A stretch of DNA of 64,000 nucleotides. Source: Ancistrus triradiatus. Taxonomy: Eukaryota; Chordata; Actinopteri; Siluriformes; Loricariidae. Below, in pieces: positions 45,119 through 58,183 of the stretch. The stretch covers positions 15,001 to 79,000 of the forward strand of contig JAJAGP010000219.1 of assembly GCA_025084515.1 (NCBI GenBank). Direction: 5' to 3'. Under the pieces are notes generated by a model, which was given only the letters and a program-made list of their open reading frames with translations, ran no database searches and was not told the origin of the DNA. Each line of letters opens with the position of its first letter. The first letter of the stretch is position 1. The position numbers and the translations under genes were made by a program.

Positions 45119-46084
45119 GTAGTTATTAGAAAACCACTAAACATTTTCAGTCAAATATGGTTCTTTACTTTTTTTTTTTTTGCCAAAAGAGAATAAAAGA
45201 CCAATATTTTCTTTGCTGAACAAGGTTAATGCCAGACTGGGAGACAGCAAAGAGTGGAGACGAATGCAGATAAAAAACAAACAGAGCTTAGGGAATGAAG
45301 ACTGTCACTCGGCCCACAAACAACCTGAAAATGAGTGGCTTTGGCCAACTTGGACAAGGAGTTGAAGTAGGAAAGGCCATGATTAAGCACAAAGCGAAAG
45401 AAATCTATAGAATCTATAGAATCGCCTCAGTGTGGGCTGGTTTGGGAGAAATGAGAAAATCTAGGGTGGAATCCAGAACTCTGGAATCGGAGAGGCCAGG
45501 TGCTACAGTTAAATAAATGTAGTCTCAAAGTGTTATCTTGCATTAATGGTCATAAAAATGAGATAATATTTGGTTTCACTAAAATCATGGTGGTAAAAAG
45601 TAAATTTTATTCTGGATTGCTGAGCAGAACTACAGCACACCACTCAAATTCACGGAACTACATTTCCCATAATGCCCCAGCATCCTTCCAAAAGCTTGAG
45701 CGGCTAATGCTTTCAGTAGGAGCCAGGTTATTGGACATCAGTCAAGGAAATGATAGCTCATAGCTCTCAACCATTTAACCTACAAAAAATACACATTAGA
45801 CCCCCTAAGACAATTTTTCATCCGTGGCAGAGTCACACCCTCTATAGTGTAAACTCACTTCATCTATTTAGTGTTAACAGCCTTATATTTATGTACAGTT
45901 GTGCACCTCTAAATTTTGTGTGCCCCAGTAAGACAAGTACTATAGAAACACCCCTGGTGTGTGTCCAAAGTCTCAGTTCGACCAAGAATGATTTTTTTAG
46001 TGCTTAATTTGCAGTAATAATCTTATTAATAAAACTTTGATGAAGATTATAAATGATGCCCATCATCTCATTTTCTCACTAAAG
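45119..46084 (+). other. Intron 11 of copy C
   Basis: Aligns with B intron 11. It holds the shared gtgcacctctaaattttgtg block. No insertion or gene recognised. Confidence 0.65.
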
Positions 46085-46591
46085 GATCTGAGGTCATGAC
46101 CGTCACAGCCTCAGATGATTCTGTTAATACTTACAACGCTGATATCAGGTACAGCATCATCAGTCAGAACCCTCCACTGCCAAAACCAGACATGTTCAAG
46201 ATCAATCCCAAGACTGGACTGATCCAAGTGGATGCTTATAGTCTGAACCAAGAGGTGTGAGCTCATGTCAGGATCTTAACCAGCGTTCCTCAGATTAGGA
46301 CTGACCTGAACTTATGGACTGAATCAAATCTGTCTGTTTCAGAAATATCCTGAATACACTCTGGAGACTGAAGCAGCAGATCTGCTGGGTCTTGGCCTCT
46401 GCAGCAAAGCAAAAGTGGTTATTACTGTAACGAAGCAGTGAGAAGACCTCGGTAAGGCCCTACTGCACACTTACACAACAGCCCCTCGCCCAGCTTTTTT
46501 GATAATCCCCTAATAACAAACTACTAATCGACTTTGGAAATACTGCATTAAGAATGCATTCAAAGGGTTTTTAATGACCAGAGTGGTAGTG

Positions 46592-46905
46592 TTTACACTC
46601 AAGACCATAAAGGAGCTGTCTCGATCTCAAACTCATTGAGACTTGGTCTTGTCTCGGTCTCGGGGTAAGGTGGACCTGGAAATTTCTGTCGGGACCTGCT
46701 GAGTCTGATGCATCTGCCTGAAGTAATGTACATTATAAACTGAACATTTTCTATTGTTATTGAATATCAGCAATCCATTCAAACAGAATAAATCAGGCTT
46801 TTCTCTACATGCCTTAATAAAATCTGCACTCTGATTGGCTAACAGGGAAAAACAAGTTCCTGCTCTTCTTGTTCAGTATCCAATATCCGTTTTAATTTTT
46901 AATCG
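46592..46905. repeat. Partial copy of the 13157-13738 repeat
   Basis: Shares actcaagaccataaaggagc and gctaacagggaaaaacaag with copy A intron 13. Truncated on its right. Confidence 0.5.
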
Positions 46906-47122
46906 TCTAATTGACCAATTACAGATCTTGAGAGGAAACTCAATCACCCAGAGAAAGCCCACACAGATCGGGGAGAACATGCCAACTCCACACTGGAGGA
47001 GTCCAGTATTGGGATTGAACAAATATCTATATTTTATAGCGATACATTATTTTCCAACAGGTTTTCTCCTAATGTTAGATGCTGATGGTTTATGTCTGTC
47101 TTTAATGTATTTATTGTTTCAG

Positions 47123-47235
47123 GAGCAGCAGTTGAACGTCCACAGATCAGCAGGAATCAAAGAATGGCTTTGTGCTGACCTGTACAGACACCGCCCACAT
47201 TTCATCCCTCCAGATGAGTGGCATTGCTTTTTGTA
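47123..47235 (+). other. Putative 3' UTR exon, copy C
   Basis: gagcagcagttgaacgtcc... after tattgtttcag. Downstream, about 1.5 kb present after copy B (30012-31520) is deleted here. Confidence 0.5.
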
Positions 47236-47698
47236 TAGTAGTCAAATATTTGCTGACTAGACCAACATCCAGGCCAAACAGCATCTGGTTTTATGCTGTA
47301 GGCTTTTTTTTTTTCACTATCCTTGCTGTTGCTCTTTGTATATTCTTATAAAAAACAGTTATGCTTTTTTAACAGGGATGTGGGATGTAATGAAATGCTG
47401 AAACCTGTATCAAATATGTAACGGTGAATAGAGTCAAAAGGCGTTTTTACAAAAGCTGCTTCGGGTAATGGGACAGCACATGCAAGCTTACAACCATAAT
47501 CCTAATAAAAGCTTAAATCATAATAAAAGCTCAACTGCAAGCCTTCCGTGGTTGTCTGTGGATGTTTCGGAGGCTGATCGGTTCCATTGTGTTTATTTAT
47601 AACATCAGTTCATTGTTTTTTTGAGCAGTAAAGGCTACAAATGGATGTATAAAACACATCTACCATAAAATAAGATCTAGTACAAATCATATAAACGA

Positions 47699-47704
47699 TT
47701 TATT
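47699..47704 (-). terminator. Possible poly(A) signal of ccdc171
   Basis: tttatt on the plus strand gives AATAAA on the minus strand, only 17 nt after the stop. That would be a very short 3' UTR; a further minus-strand AATAAA lies near 47594. Confidence 0.35.
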
Positions 47705-47720
47705 GTTTTGTCTTCCTGGT

Positions 47721-50700
47721 CTACTTTAATGATTTTGAAACCCCATTACGACTGGTCACTTTAGATGGCTTTTTCACAGCTTTGCTTTTCTTCCGAAGAA
47801 GTGACTTTTGAACAGGACGGTCGATTACGGGAACGTCTTTCAGCATGACGAGAGCTTCTGAGCACGCCGGTGTCCCACAGTGCACGTCTGCTTTAAGAAT
47901 CGGAGCAGGACGAGCCTCAGATCCAAACACCTGGTGATGAGCACAGTCAGATGTTCAGGTCTGAGTGTACTACCAATCAGTACTTTAAATGTAATCAGTT
48001 CTTAAAGGAGCAAAAGTATTTGGACAGAAACAACACGCTTATGTAACCACGCACTGAACGAATGAATTTGGTTTAACCCCCTCACAGGTGAGAAACAAAA
48101 GCCATAACAACTAAAATGCTCACGTAGCACTGGTTCTCTCGGAGGCAGGCATCGTGCAGCTCGGCCTTCAGTGCAGTGATGTGAGACTGATAAGAAGAGA
48201 TCTCCCTCTCCAGAGAGGCCATCTTACAACACATCAGCTCGTACACCTCTGTAAAACTGCACACCAGAGCCTACACACACACACACAAGCGGTGGTATTC
48301 CTGTATGAGTGAGGTCCTTCTTCTGACCATTACTGTACATAAATAATACAACCCCACACACAGACCTGACCCTGACCTTACTAACCCAAAAACTGTCCAT
48401 CAGTCTCTCTGCTATGCCTTACCCCTCCCTTAAATAGAAATGTAATCTAACCTTACAGGCCGTGAGCTCAAGACCTTCAGTGGTCCTCTCTGGGCCGAGT
48501 GAGTCCACGGGCACTGTGGGCAAGTGCAGGTTGAAGTCCTTCCTCGATGATGTGGAGCGAGAGAGTACAAGGTGATCTCTGTGCTGAATGGAATTAATCA
48601 TTACAGATAAATAACTTCTTTAACCTTCTGACTACTCCTTCATATTCATAAGATCAGCTGCAGGTATGGGGACACTGCTAATAATTACTGGATGCATTCC
48701 AGGGCTGAACCAAAGGAATCTTACAGTCGTACCATCAGCTCTACATTACCAGCTGTGATTTGTCAAATGACGGGTTTAACAGGAACGTATGGGCATGATG
48801 TTCAGGTGTCTAGAGCAGTGATGTAGTCGAGACCACTAGAGCCGAGTCCGAGTCAAGATCAAGACTGAGTAGTCGAGTCCGAGTCAAGAGACGACAATGA
48901 CAACGACGAGACTGAGACCAGATTAAGATGATTTTTTTTTAATCTTACAAGAATAAAAAAGAAAAAAAATGTGTTTGCAATTCACAATCATGTATATTTT
49001 AATAAATAATATTTCATCATATACTTTGAACAATAAAACTATAAATAATATGTAGCCTAAAACTATATTTAATTATTATTATTATATTATAGTCTTGAAA
49101 GGTGAAAATGCACACTTACAACCTTAACATCAGATTAATCAAAATAAAACGTGTTTATTGATTGGATCCTGAACGAAAAGAGCAGGAATGTGTTTTTCCC
49201 TGTTAGCCAATCAGATTTTATTTAGGCATGTAGAGAAAGGACTGATTTATTCTGTATGAATGGATTGTTCCTATCCAATAACCATAGAAACAGTTCAGTT
49301 ATAATTAACGTTACCTCAGACTGACGCATCGGACTCGGCTGGTCTCAACAACACTTTCCACCCCAATCACCCCAAGACTGAAACCAGAACCGAGTACTGC
49401 AGCACTAGTGCACATACAAAAAGCATGCCCAATTGATCTTAAAGGTGGAGTTTGGTTCTCACCTCTCGCAGATTGTGTTCCACCGATTTGATGTAGCTCG
49501 ATAAACAGTCTTTAGTCCTGATTCAGACAGACACACGGGTACAACAAAGCATGTGGATAAACCACCCACCAGAAATGTAGAACGTGTATACACTTTGCTT
49601 CCTGCCGCTTGTGTGCGCGTGTTTTACCTAGCTACAGTTTGCAGTGTGTTCTCTGCTTTGGTGATGCTCTCCTGCAGCTGCAGTTTCTCTCGGTCTGACT
49701 GGTTCAGTCGTTTTCCTAACAAGTGCAGGGATTGGTCCTTCCTCTTCAGCTCTGCTTTGGCTTCAGACAGGCTCTGAGACACAAAGTCAGACAGAGGTGG
49801 ACAAACGAGCTCAGAATGAGCTTAAATACATATGAAAATATTTAGTACTTTACAGTCCTAACATTAATGCATCGATGCCGACTGAGTGAAGGCTTGCTCC
49901 GAGTGTGTACCTGCACGGCCTGAGCGAGTGTGTGGTCTTTCTCCAGCTGTTCTCTGGTGTGGATCTCCATGCTGAGGCCGAGCTCACGCAGCTGGGAGGC
50001 CTGCTCGTGCAAAAGACCCTGAGCCTGCTGTTCCCTCTGCAGAGCCGAGCTCAGCTCCGTCCAAACGCTGCGGAACTGCTCCACAGGAACACATGCCTAC
50101 ACACACACACGTCAAGGACAGATGGATTCAAATGTCCAAAAGAGTTTGAGACCTTAAATGAAAATGTACCCATCCTGATGGGACGCCTAGAATACGAACG
50201 GGAAAGGAGAACCGTATCCGGATCGAAGGGAATCAAAGAAACAGAACCAAGACAAAATCTCACAAAACAACTCTGTTACCCTAAAAGGCAGCTTTGAGGG
50301 GTGCATACACCCGACCACCTGCAGTGCTGCCAACTCTTTTCAGAGAACAATAGCTAACACTTGATATAGTAGTCTAGATCATTCATTTCTCAATCTTCTG
50401 GATGCTCCTGTTAGGAGGGGTTTTCTTAAGGGAAACTTTGAAGGTTCGCAAGACAAACACCAAGAATGTTCGTAAATGCAATGTTCTATATATATTATCT
50501 TAAGAAAATCATTTTCTTATGTAGGCTCTGTTGCATTTCACAGCTTACAATATAGAGATGGGGCTGTGGTAGCCTAGCGGTTAAGGTACTGCCACTGCCA
50601 CTGTTGGGTCCTTGAGCAAGACCCTTAACCTACAATTGCTTGGATTGAAAGACTGTATCAATTGTAAGTCACTCTGGATAAGAGTGTCTGCTAAATGCTG

Positions 50701-53700
50701 TAAATGTAAATGAGACATCTTGAATTTACCATTATTTCTGTTATTTAGTTTAATCTGCTCAGAGGACAGCAAAATGGAGGAAAAACATCAAAGTGTTCAA
50801 AAAACAGAAAGAGTTGGTGGTGAAATAAATAGACAACAGAAAAAATCCTCCTTGGAAAATACAATAATTGTGGGGTGACAGGAGAAAGTCTGGTAAGTTT
50901 TGAAGCTTAGCTTGTCAACTCTTACACCCAAGATGAGTGTTTGGCTATCGTAAGGTTAAGCAAACATTTAAGAGCAAACTGCTTTCAAGAATACCACTTG
51001 TTCTTAAAAATCCTTAAGAAAAGAGTTAAGAAAAAAATTAAGATTCTTAAGATGTTACTGAAGAACACATTTTCATTAGTTTTTGTCTTAGGAATGAAAG
51101 ATTTAAGATTTTCTTTCAACCTAAAGCGTCTTAGGAATGTGGGAGGAACCCCCCAGTGTGCACATTCATTTATCTGCCATAATCATTTGCATATAAATCC
51201 GTTACATGAAGGGAAACGTCACAGTGAAATCCACAAAACAACAGTTTGACATTAACCCTATTGGTTTGCTGAATATCTGTAAGACCAAATGACAGAATAG
51301 GTATAAGACGTGCAGTGGCTCATTATCATTTCTGAAAGTGCTGTTTAGACAGGGTGAGACTGACAGTGGTGTTTGATCCGTGTGGCATTCTGACCAAACT
51401 TGTCGCAGACATTTCATTAGGAGCCAAGGGAGCTGTGCTAATTTAACACCTTTAAACGCGAGCTGTCATGACCTCGCTTGTCAGGAGAGGCAAAACAGAG
51501 CTGTCATGAGCTCAAACTGGACGTGCTGTGAAAGCTGTAACAGATATTTCACAGACTTAAGAAGCCAGGACTCTTACAAGCAGCGTTAAGTCTAGACTTG
51601 GGGTTAAGCACTGTTTTTAAATGAGCAAAAGTGGAATCACAAAATCAAGAACTGATGAGTTAGAATCAAGCTAAAACCACACTCTTTTGCATCTGGCACC
51701 TCCTGGCTGGATAGAGACACCTTACATGTGGGCACAACACTTTTCAGATTGGGGGTGGAGTTAAGCGTCACATACTGGTCCTTCTCAAAAAATTTGCATA
51801 TTGTGATAAAGTTAATTCTTTTCCGTAATGTAATGATAAAAATAAAACTTTCATATATTTTAGATTCATTGCACACCAACTGAAATATTTCAAGTCTTTT
51901 ATTGTTTTAATACTGATGATTTTGGCATACAGCTCATGAAAACCCAAAATTCCTATCTCACAAAATCAGCATATTTCATCCGACCAATAAAAGAATAGTG
52001 TTTTTAATACAAAAAAAGTCAACCTTCAGATTATGATGTTAATTTATGCACTCAATACTTGGTCGGGAATCCTTTTGCAGAAATGACTGCTTCAATGCGG
52101 CGTGGCATGGAGGCAATCGGCCTCCTGATTGGCACTGCTGAGGTGTTATGGAGGCCCAGGATGCTTGGGTGTTGGGTTTTGCGTCTCTCAACTTTCTCTT
52201 CACAATATCCCACAGATTCTCTATCGGGTTCAGGTCAGGAGAGTTGGCAGGCCAATTGAGCACAGTAATACCATGGTCAATAAACCATTTGCCAGTGGTT
52301 TTGGCACTGTGAGCAGGTGCCAGGTCGTGCTGAAAAATGAACTCTTCATCTCCATAAAGCTCTTCAGCAGATGGAAGCATGAAGTGCTCCAAAATCTCCT
52401 GATAGCTAGATGCATTGACCCTGCCCTTGATAAAACACAGTGGACCAACACCAGCAGCTGACATGGCACCCCAGACCATCACTGACTGTGGTACTTGACA
52501 CTGGACTTCAGATATTTTGGCATTTCCTTCTCCCCAGTCTTCCTCCAGTCTCTGGCACCTTGATTTCCGAATGACATGAAAAAATTGCTTTCATCCGAAA
52601 AAAGTACTTTGGACCACTGAGCAACAGTCCAGTTGCTGCTTCTCTGTAGCCCAGGTCAGGTGCTTCTGCCGCCGTTTCTGGTTCAAAAGTGGCTTGACCT
52701 GGGGACATGCGGCAGGACCTGTAGCCCATTTCCTGCAACACGCCTGTGCACGGTGGCTCTGGAATCGGCCCTTCTCCACAATCCTCCTCAGGGTCCGGTC
52801 ACCTCTTCTCATTGTGCAGCGTTTTCTGCCACACCCTTTCCTTCCCACAGACTTCCCACTGAGGTGCCGTGATACAGCACTCTGGGAACAGCCTATTCGT
52901 TCAGAAATTTTCTTTCTGTGTCTACCCTCTTGCTTGAGGGTGTCAATGATGGCCTTCTGGACAGCAGTCAGGTCGGCAGTCTTACCCATGATTTGCGGTT
53001 TGTTTTTGAGTAATGAACCAGACTGGGAGTTTTCAAAAAGCCTCAGGAATCTTTTTGCAGGTGTTTAGAGTTTAATTCGTCGTTGATTCAGATTGATTAG
53101 GTTAATAGCTCGTTTAGAAACCTTTTTCATGATATGCTAATTTTGTGAGATTTTGGGTTTTCATGAGCTGTATGCCCAAAATCATCAGTATTAAAACAAT
53201 AAAAGACTTGAAATATTTCAGTTGGTGTGCAATGAATCTAAAATATGTGAAAGTTTAATTTTTATCATTACATTACGGAAAAGAATTAACTTTATCACAA
53301 TATGCTAATTTTTTGAGAAGGACCAGTATATAGAGTCAAACTGCAGCATCTAATAAAGTTGAGTGGGTGAAGTTCACCTACATTGTGCGTCTCATCCTTC
53401 GGATCGCTGTGTGCGTCGTCCTTGAGTTGTCCACGTTTCTTCGTGTTGCCCTGCCTGAAGCGAGCGAGCTCGATCCTGAGGTCCCTCCGTTCCACCTCGG
53501 CAGAGTGCAAGCGCTGTGTGTACAGCAGAAAGTGCTGCTGCAGGGCCAACAGGATGAGCTACACACACAGAAAACGCATGGCCATTATCAATGTAAATAT
53601 GAGCACGTACTGTACATGCATTGCTTTGTGTACGCGTGTGTGTGTGTGTGTTCGGTACCTTATTGGAGTCATGCCTCGGTGGGAGTCGGTGTGTTTTGCG

Positions 53701-55013
53701 GAGCTTATTTAGTCCCCGACTCAGCTGCTGTGACAGCGATCCCACGTCTCCATAACAACCCTTACAGTCTGAATGCAACTCGGGCAGCAGTTTCTCCATC
53801 AGCTTAGTAAAGCTGGAGCGGGCAGCCGTTCGGAGACACTCGCCATCCTCTGCCACGCAGACACACACAAACACGCACAATTTACGTTCTTAGTAAGTTC
53901 TGAGAATGCTACACTGATTTGAGAGCCCCTGATTACACAAGTGCTGCAGGGTGCAAACTAGGGGTCGACCGATATGGGTTTTTAATAGCCGATGCAGATA
54001 TATAAGGCTAATATTACATTTTTGGGTCCTAAAAGGGTTAGTAATGACAGCTATCTGAAAGGGAAACAGCAACGCAATGCTCCAGAACACAGGTTTTAGC
54101 ATTAGCAGCTGAGCAAGCGACCCAGATTTCACGAATAGATTAAGTGTTTTGCCTTTTCTTTTCACTTTCAAACCATTACTCACTAAATGAATGAGATTTT
54201 AACACTTTACTATAAAATCAGCTTTGTGTTAAGTGTTTTAAACATTAACTACTTGCTTATCATTATTCACCATGGGCTTCGTTATGATACAATACAGACG
54301 CTCTACCAAACACTCTCTACATTAACTCGAAGATAAATAGTTCATGATTTTTATCTTATGATGGATTTGTTGAAAATATCCCCATTATAAATCAGGGAGC
54401 TCCTGTAAAATACAGCTCCATAATGCATAGAATGCATTATACAGGGGGATTTTCTGGGGGTCTGGAACCCATTCATTCAAATGATTCCTTATGGGAAGCA
54501 TTTGCTAGGTATCCGTCACTTTCATTTCTCTTCTGGAACGAATTAATGACGATAACCGAGGTACCACTGTGATGGATTTTTCTTTTAACTTTAGAGATTG
54601 AACAAAACCAACTTGCCGGGATATTGGAGCGAGAAACAGGATCAGAGAACAAACTCAAATAAACAACTACACTTTAGAAACAAGCCCCAAAAACCAGCAA
54701 CATGCAACTTCCAACATATGTAAGTGGCTTTATAGAAAGATAAGCCCAAATAAACCTAGCCCTTTGTCAAAGAATGCCAAGAACACACAATTATGCAGAG
54801 AAAAATTATTCAGATGTTTAAGAGAAAATTCAAATATGCTGAAACTGAAAATGTCAAGAGCTTCATTTTTCACATTTCTCAAGGATGAATGAAGCTGAAG
54901 GGAGGTGAACAATACAAGTTAGGGAGGTTGTGGTAGTTAAATCACCATCTCCTACATTCTACACACTCTAGAGGGCGCTATTAGTTCTGTACTAATTACC
55001 AGAACAGTGCTAG

Positions 55014-55096
<83 letters not shown>

Positions 55097-57699
55097 ACCC
55101 GTGTTCTCCAGCTCTTTCTGCATTCCCTGCATGCTGCTGTGTATGATCACACTGAGCTCTGATGACCTCAGCATCTTTATCACGCCTTTCTCCTCCTCTT
55201 CCTCCTCTCTCTGCTCTGATCCCTCGCTCAGCCTCAGCCTGCTCACGCACACACCTCCGGCCAGCCTGAACAAAGTGTTAGAGGTCCTGAGCAGCGTCCG
55301 GAGACGGAGCGCACCCATCACTGTGATCACACACACCCGAAACCTCCACAGAGCCCCTCCAAGCCGGGTGTGTTCCTTAACCCCGGCGTCCCCGAGCGCG
55401 TGCAGTAAAGCGCTGGCATCCTGCTCCAGAGACTCGGCCCAGCGAGACCGGCGGCACAGCGCGGCTTTCTGATACACCAGCGCGCACACACGTCTGTGCA
55501 GCGCGCGTACACACCCAGCTAACAGGGCGCACGCCGCCAGCAGGGAGCGGTCATCACGCCGACACTGTCGCACCAGGTCCTCACTTCGGTTAGCTTCCCG
55601 TCGGAGGGCGGACTGAGCACGCTCAGACGCGCGGAGGCTCTCCTCGGTCTTATCCAAACAATTCCTCAAATCCTACAGACAGTGACATTAAAGAGATTAG
55701 CCAAATTCCTACATAAGAACCGCACCCTGGTGTATCCACACATCCTCTGGTCAGCTGGAATCTAGGCCCACAACGCCAGTCTTAGGAAGACAGTGGCAAG
55801 GAAAATCGAAATGTGTTGGAGGATACATAATAATAAAAGGAACCCAACCTCCTAAGGCAGCCTACATATAATATTTAAGAATTTAATTAAACTGCATTGG
55901 AGCAAATGAGATTAATTAGACAAAGTCTTAACAGAATAAATAAAATATAGACGTAGACAATATAATGAAATTAAATACAATTCAAAAATAGAGAATAAAG
56001 ACTAAATAATATAACAAATAATATAAACTAAATCAATTATACCATAAAAATACATAAAAGTAGAATATAAAAACTAAAAAAAATAATAAATATACCTAAA
56101 AATATAGAATATAAATAAAAACAAAAAAAGAACAAAAATAAAGAACAAAGCAAAATACAAAAACAAAAAGCAGAATATAAAAACTAGTATAAGGAATATA
56201 AATAAATATAACACAAAAATAGAGAATATAAAATTAGAATATAAACACTAAAGAATGTAATAAATAAAATATAAAATAAATTGAACATAAGATAAAATTT
56301 CAAATATAAATTATAAAGACCTAGAAGATAATAAAAAGAAAATACACAAATAAATACACAGAATATAAAATTTAAACACTAAAGAACGTAAAAAATAATA
56401 CAATATAAATAAAAGAGAATATAGAGAATAAATACAGACAATGTAAATAAAATACAACAAAAAAAGAATCATAAAATTGAACTTAGAATAGAATATAAAA
56501 ACTAGAGAACTTAATAAATAAAATAGATTATAAAAAAGATAATAGGGAATACAAAAAAATGGTATATAAAAAAATAAATATACTACAGAATATAATTACA
56601 AGTGTGTGTGTACCTGAGCTCTAGCGTGTAGTTCGTTAATTAGTTGTGTATGCTGCACGTCCAGCTCCTCTCTCTCTTTAATCCAGAGCTCCTCCCTCTG
56701 CTTCAGCTGCTTACACACACTCTTTAGAGCCTCCGCCTTCCCATCACACACACTCTCCAGACTTAAAATCTAACACACAGACACAGCTTATGAATAAAAT
56801 TAGGACCGAATGTGTAAATCTGTTCTTATTTTGTTTGAATAATGGGGATGTGTCCCAAATCCCATACATGACCCCCATGCCACTGTTCCTAGGATGTATG
56901 TTCACATGTAGTGTTTACTGAACTGACCTTCTGATTGGCTGAATTCAGGTCAGATATCAGCATGTCTGCGTGCTCCTGCAGGATCGTGCTAAGTTCTGCC
57001 CACGAGAAACTACCCATCATGCTCTGGGCTGGGGTCACAAACACAGATCCAGCAATGAGCTGCTGATAGAGAGAGTGCAAGAAGGCCAGCCTTTCCTGCA
57101 AATACACAAACACACACACGTTAATATCATTTGTATTATTTTGATGTTGTGTGTGCTATGTCAGTCGGGCATACCTGCTGCTGCTTATCGTGCTGCTGTG
57201 AGAGTGTGCGCATCTGTGCTTTGGTGTGTGCGAGTCGCTCCTTCTCCTGCTTATAGCGGTGTGTGACACTGCATAGCTCCGACTGCGCTCGTTCTGTGGC
57301 GGCCATAGCATCTCCTAAACTCGCGCGCAGGTGCTCGGCCTCATCAGTCACACGCACAGCCCTCATCTCACACTCCTACACACACAGATCATCCTTACAG
57401 GACATGACATACTCAGAGCAGCTCTCGTCGATCACCGATTCAGTTACAGGTATGCACTGCTACGTCTGCATTACCCTCGGTGAAACAGGACGCCGACTGA
57501 GATAGACACTTTGCACATAGTGTTTTATCTTAAACAATAACATGAATTAAAACACAATATAACAACATGTAGTATCGTACTGTACAATATAGTACCTCAT
57601 CTTTGTATATTTTATAAAACTTAAACACTCAACAACAAATAAGAGAAAGTAAAACAATATAGCCAACCTTAGCATTGAGATTAGAACCCTGTGTGTGTC

Positions 57700-57788
<89 letters not shown>

Positions 57789-58131
57789 AACACACACACA
57801 CACACACACACACCTTTATATTTAGTATTTTACATTATATTATTCTACTGTGTTTAGATCCATGTCTGTGTACAGTATAGCACATACAATGCATCCTTAC
57901 ATTATTGTTCTTTCCTTATTTAATGTTATATTTCTTATTTTTAGATTTCCTTATTTTATTTTTAGACAAATTGATTTCAAATGAAGTTCTATCTATCCAT
58001 CTACCATCAAAGTCTGGCTACACTACTGTTACACGACTCACCTGAATGCGTCTCTTCTGTTCGTTGATTAGCTTCTCCTTCTCTTTGCTTTCTTTCTTCA
58101 GCACATCCACCACCTTTAGCAAGTCCTTCAG

Positions 58132-58183
<52 letters not shown>

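Larger units (their letters stand above)
39103..46441 (+). pseudogene. Cadherin-like copy C, pseudogene
   Basis: Exons matching copy B exons 3-13: 39103-39320, 39393-39533, 39614-39769, 39907-40054, 41590-41765, 41843-41950, 43710-43793, 44713-44868, 44971-45118, 46085-46254, 46343-46441. Exons 1-2 (signal peptide) and the promoter are missing: at 38348/38349 sequence jumps over the equivalent of 20456-21692. Exon 4 has an in-frame TGA (39504-39506) just after the RRKR site. Exon 12 lost 6 bp (Asp-Ser from the ASDSDDS calcium-site region), exon 11 gained one codon, and the exon 12 donor is gtgtga. All other exons remain open with usable splice sites, so inactivation looks recent. Position 2 of the would-be mature protein is Arg, not Trp. 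Confidence 0.88.

Noticed and set aside
57547..57857. Open frames rich in Tyr-Ile or Val-Cys
   Set aside because: They are translations of (TA)n and (CA)n microsatellites, as are the frames at 36271-36485, 55020-55472 and 61491-61932.
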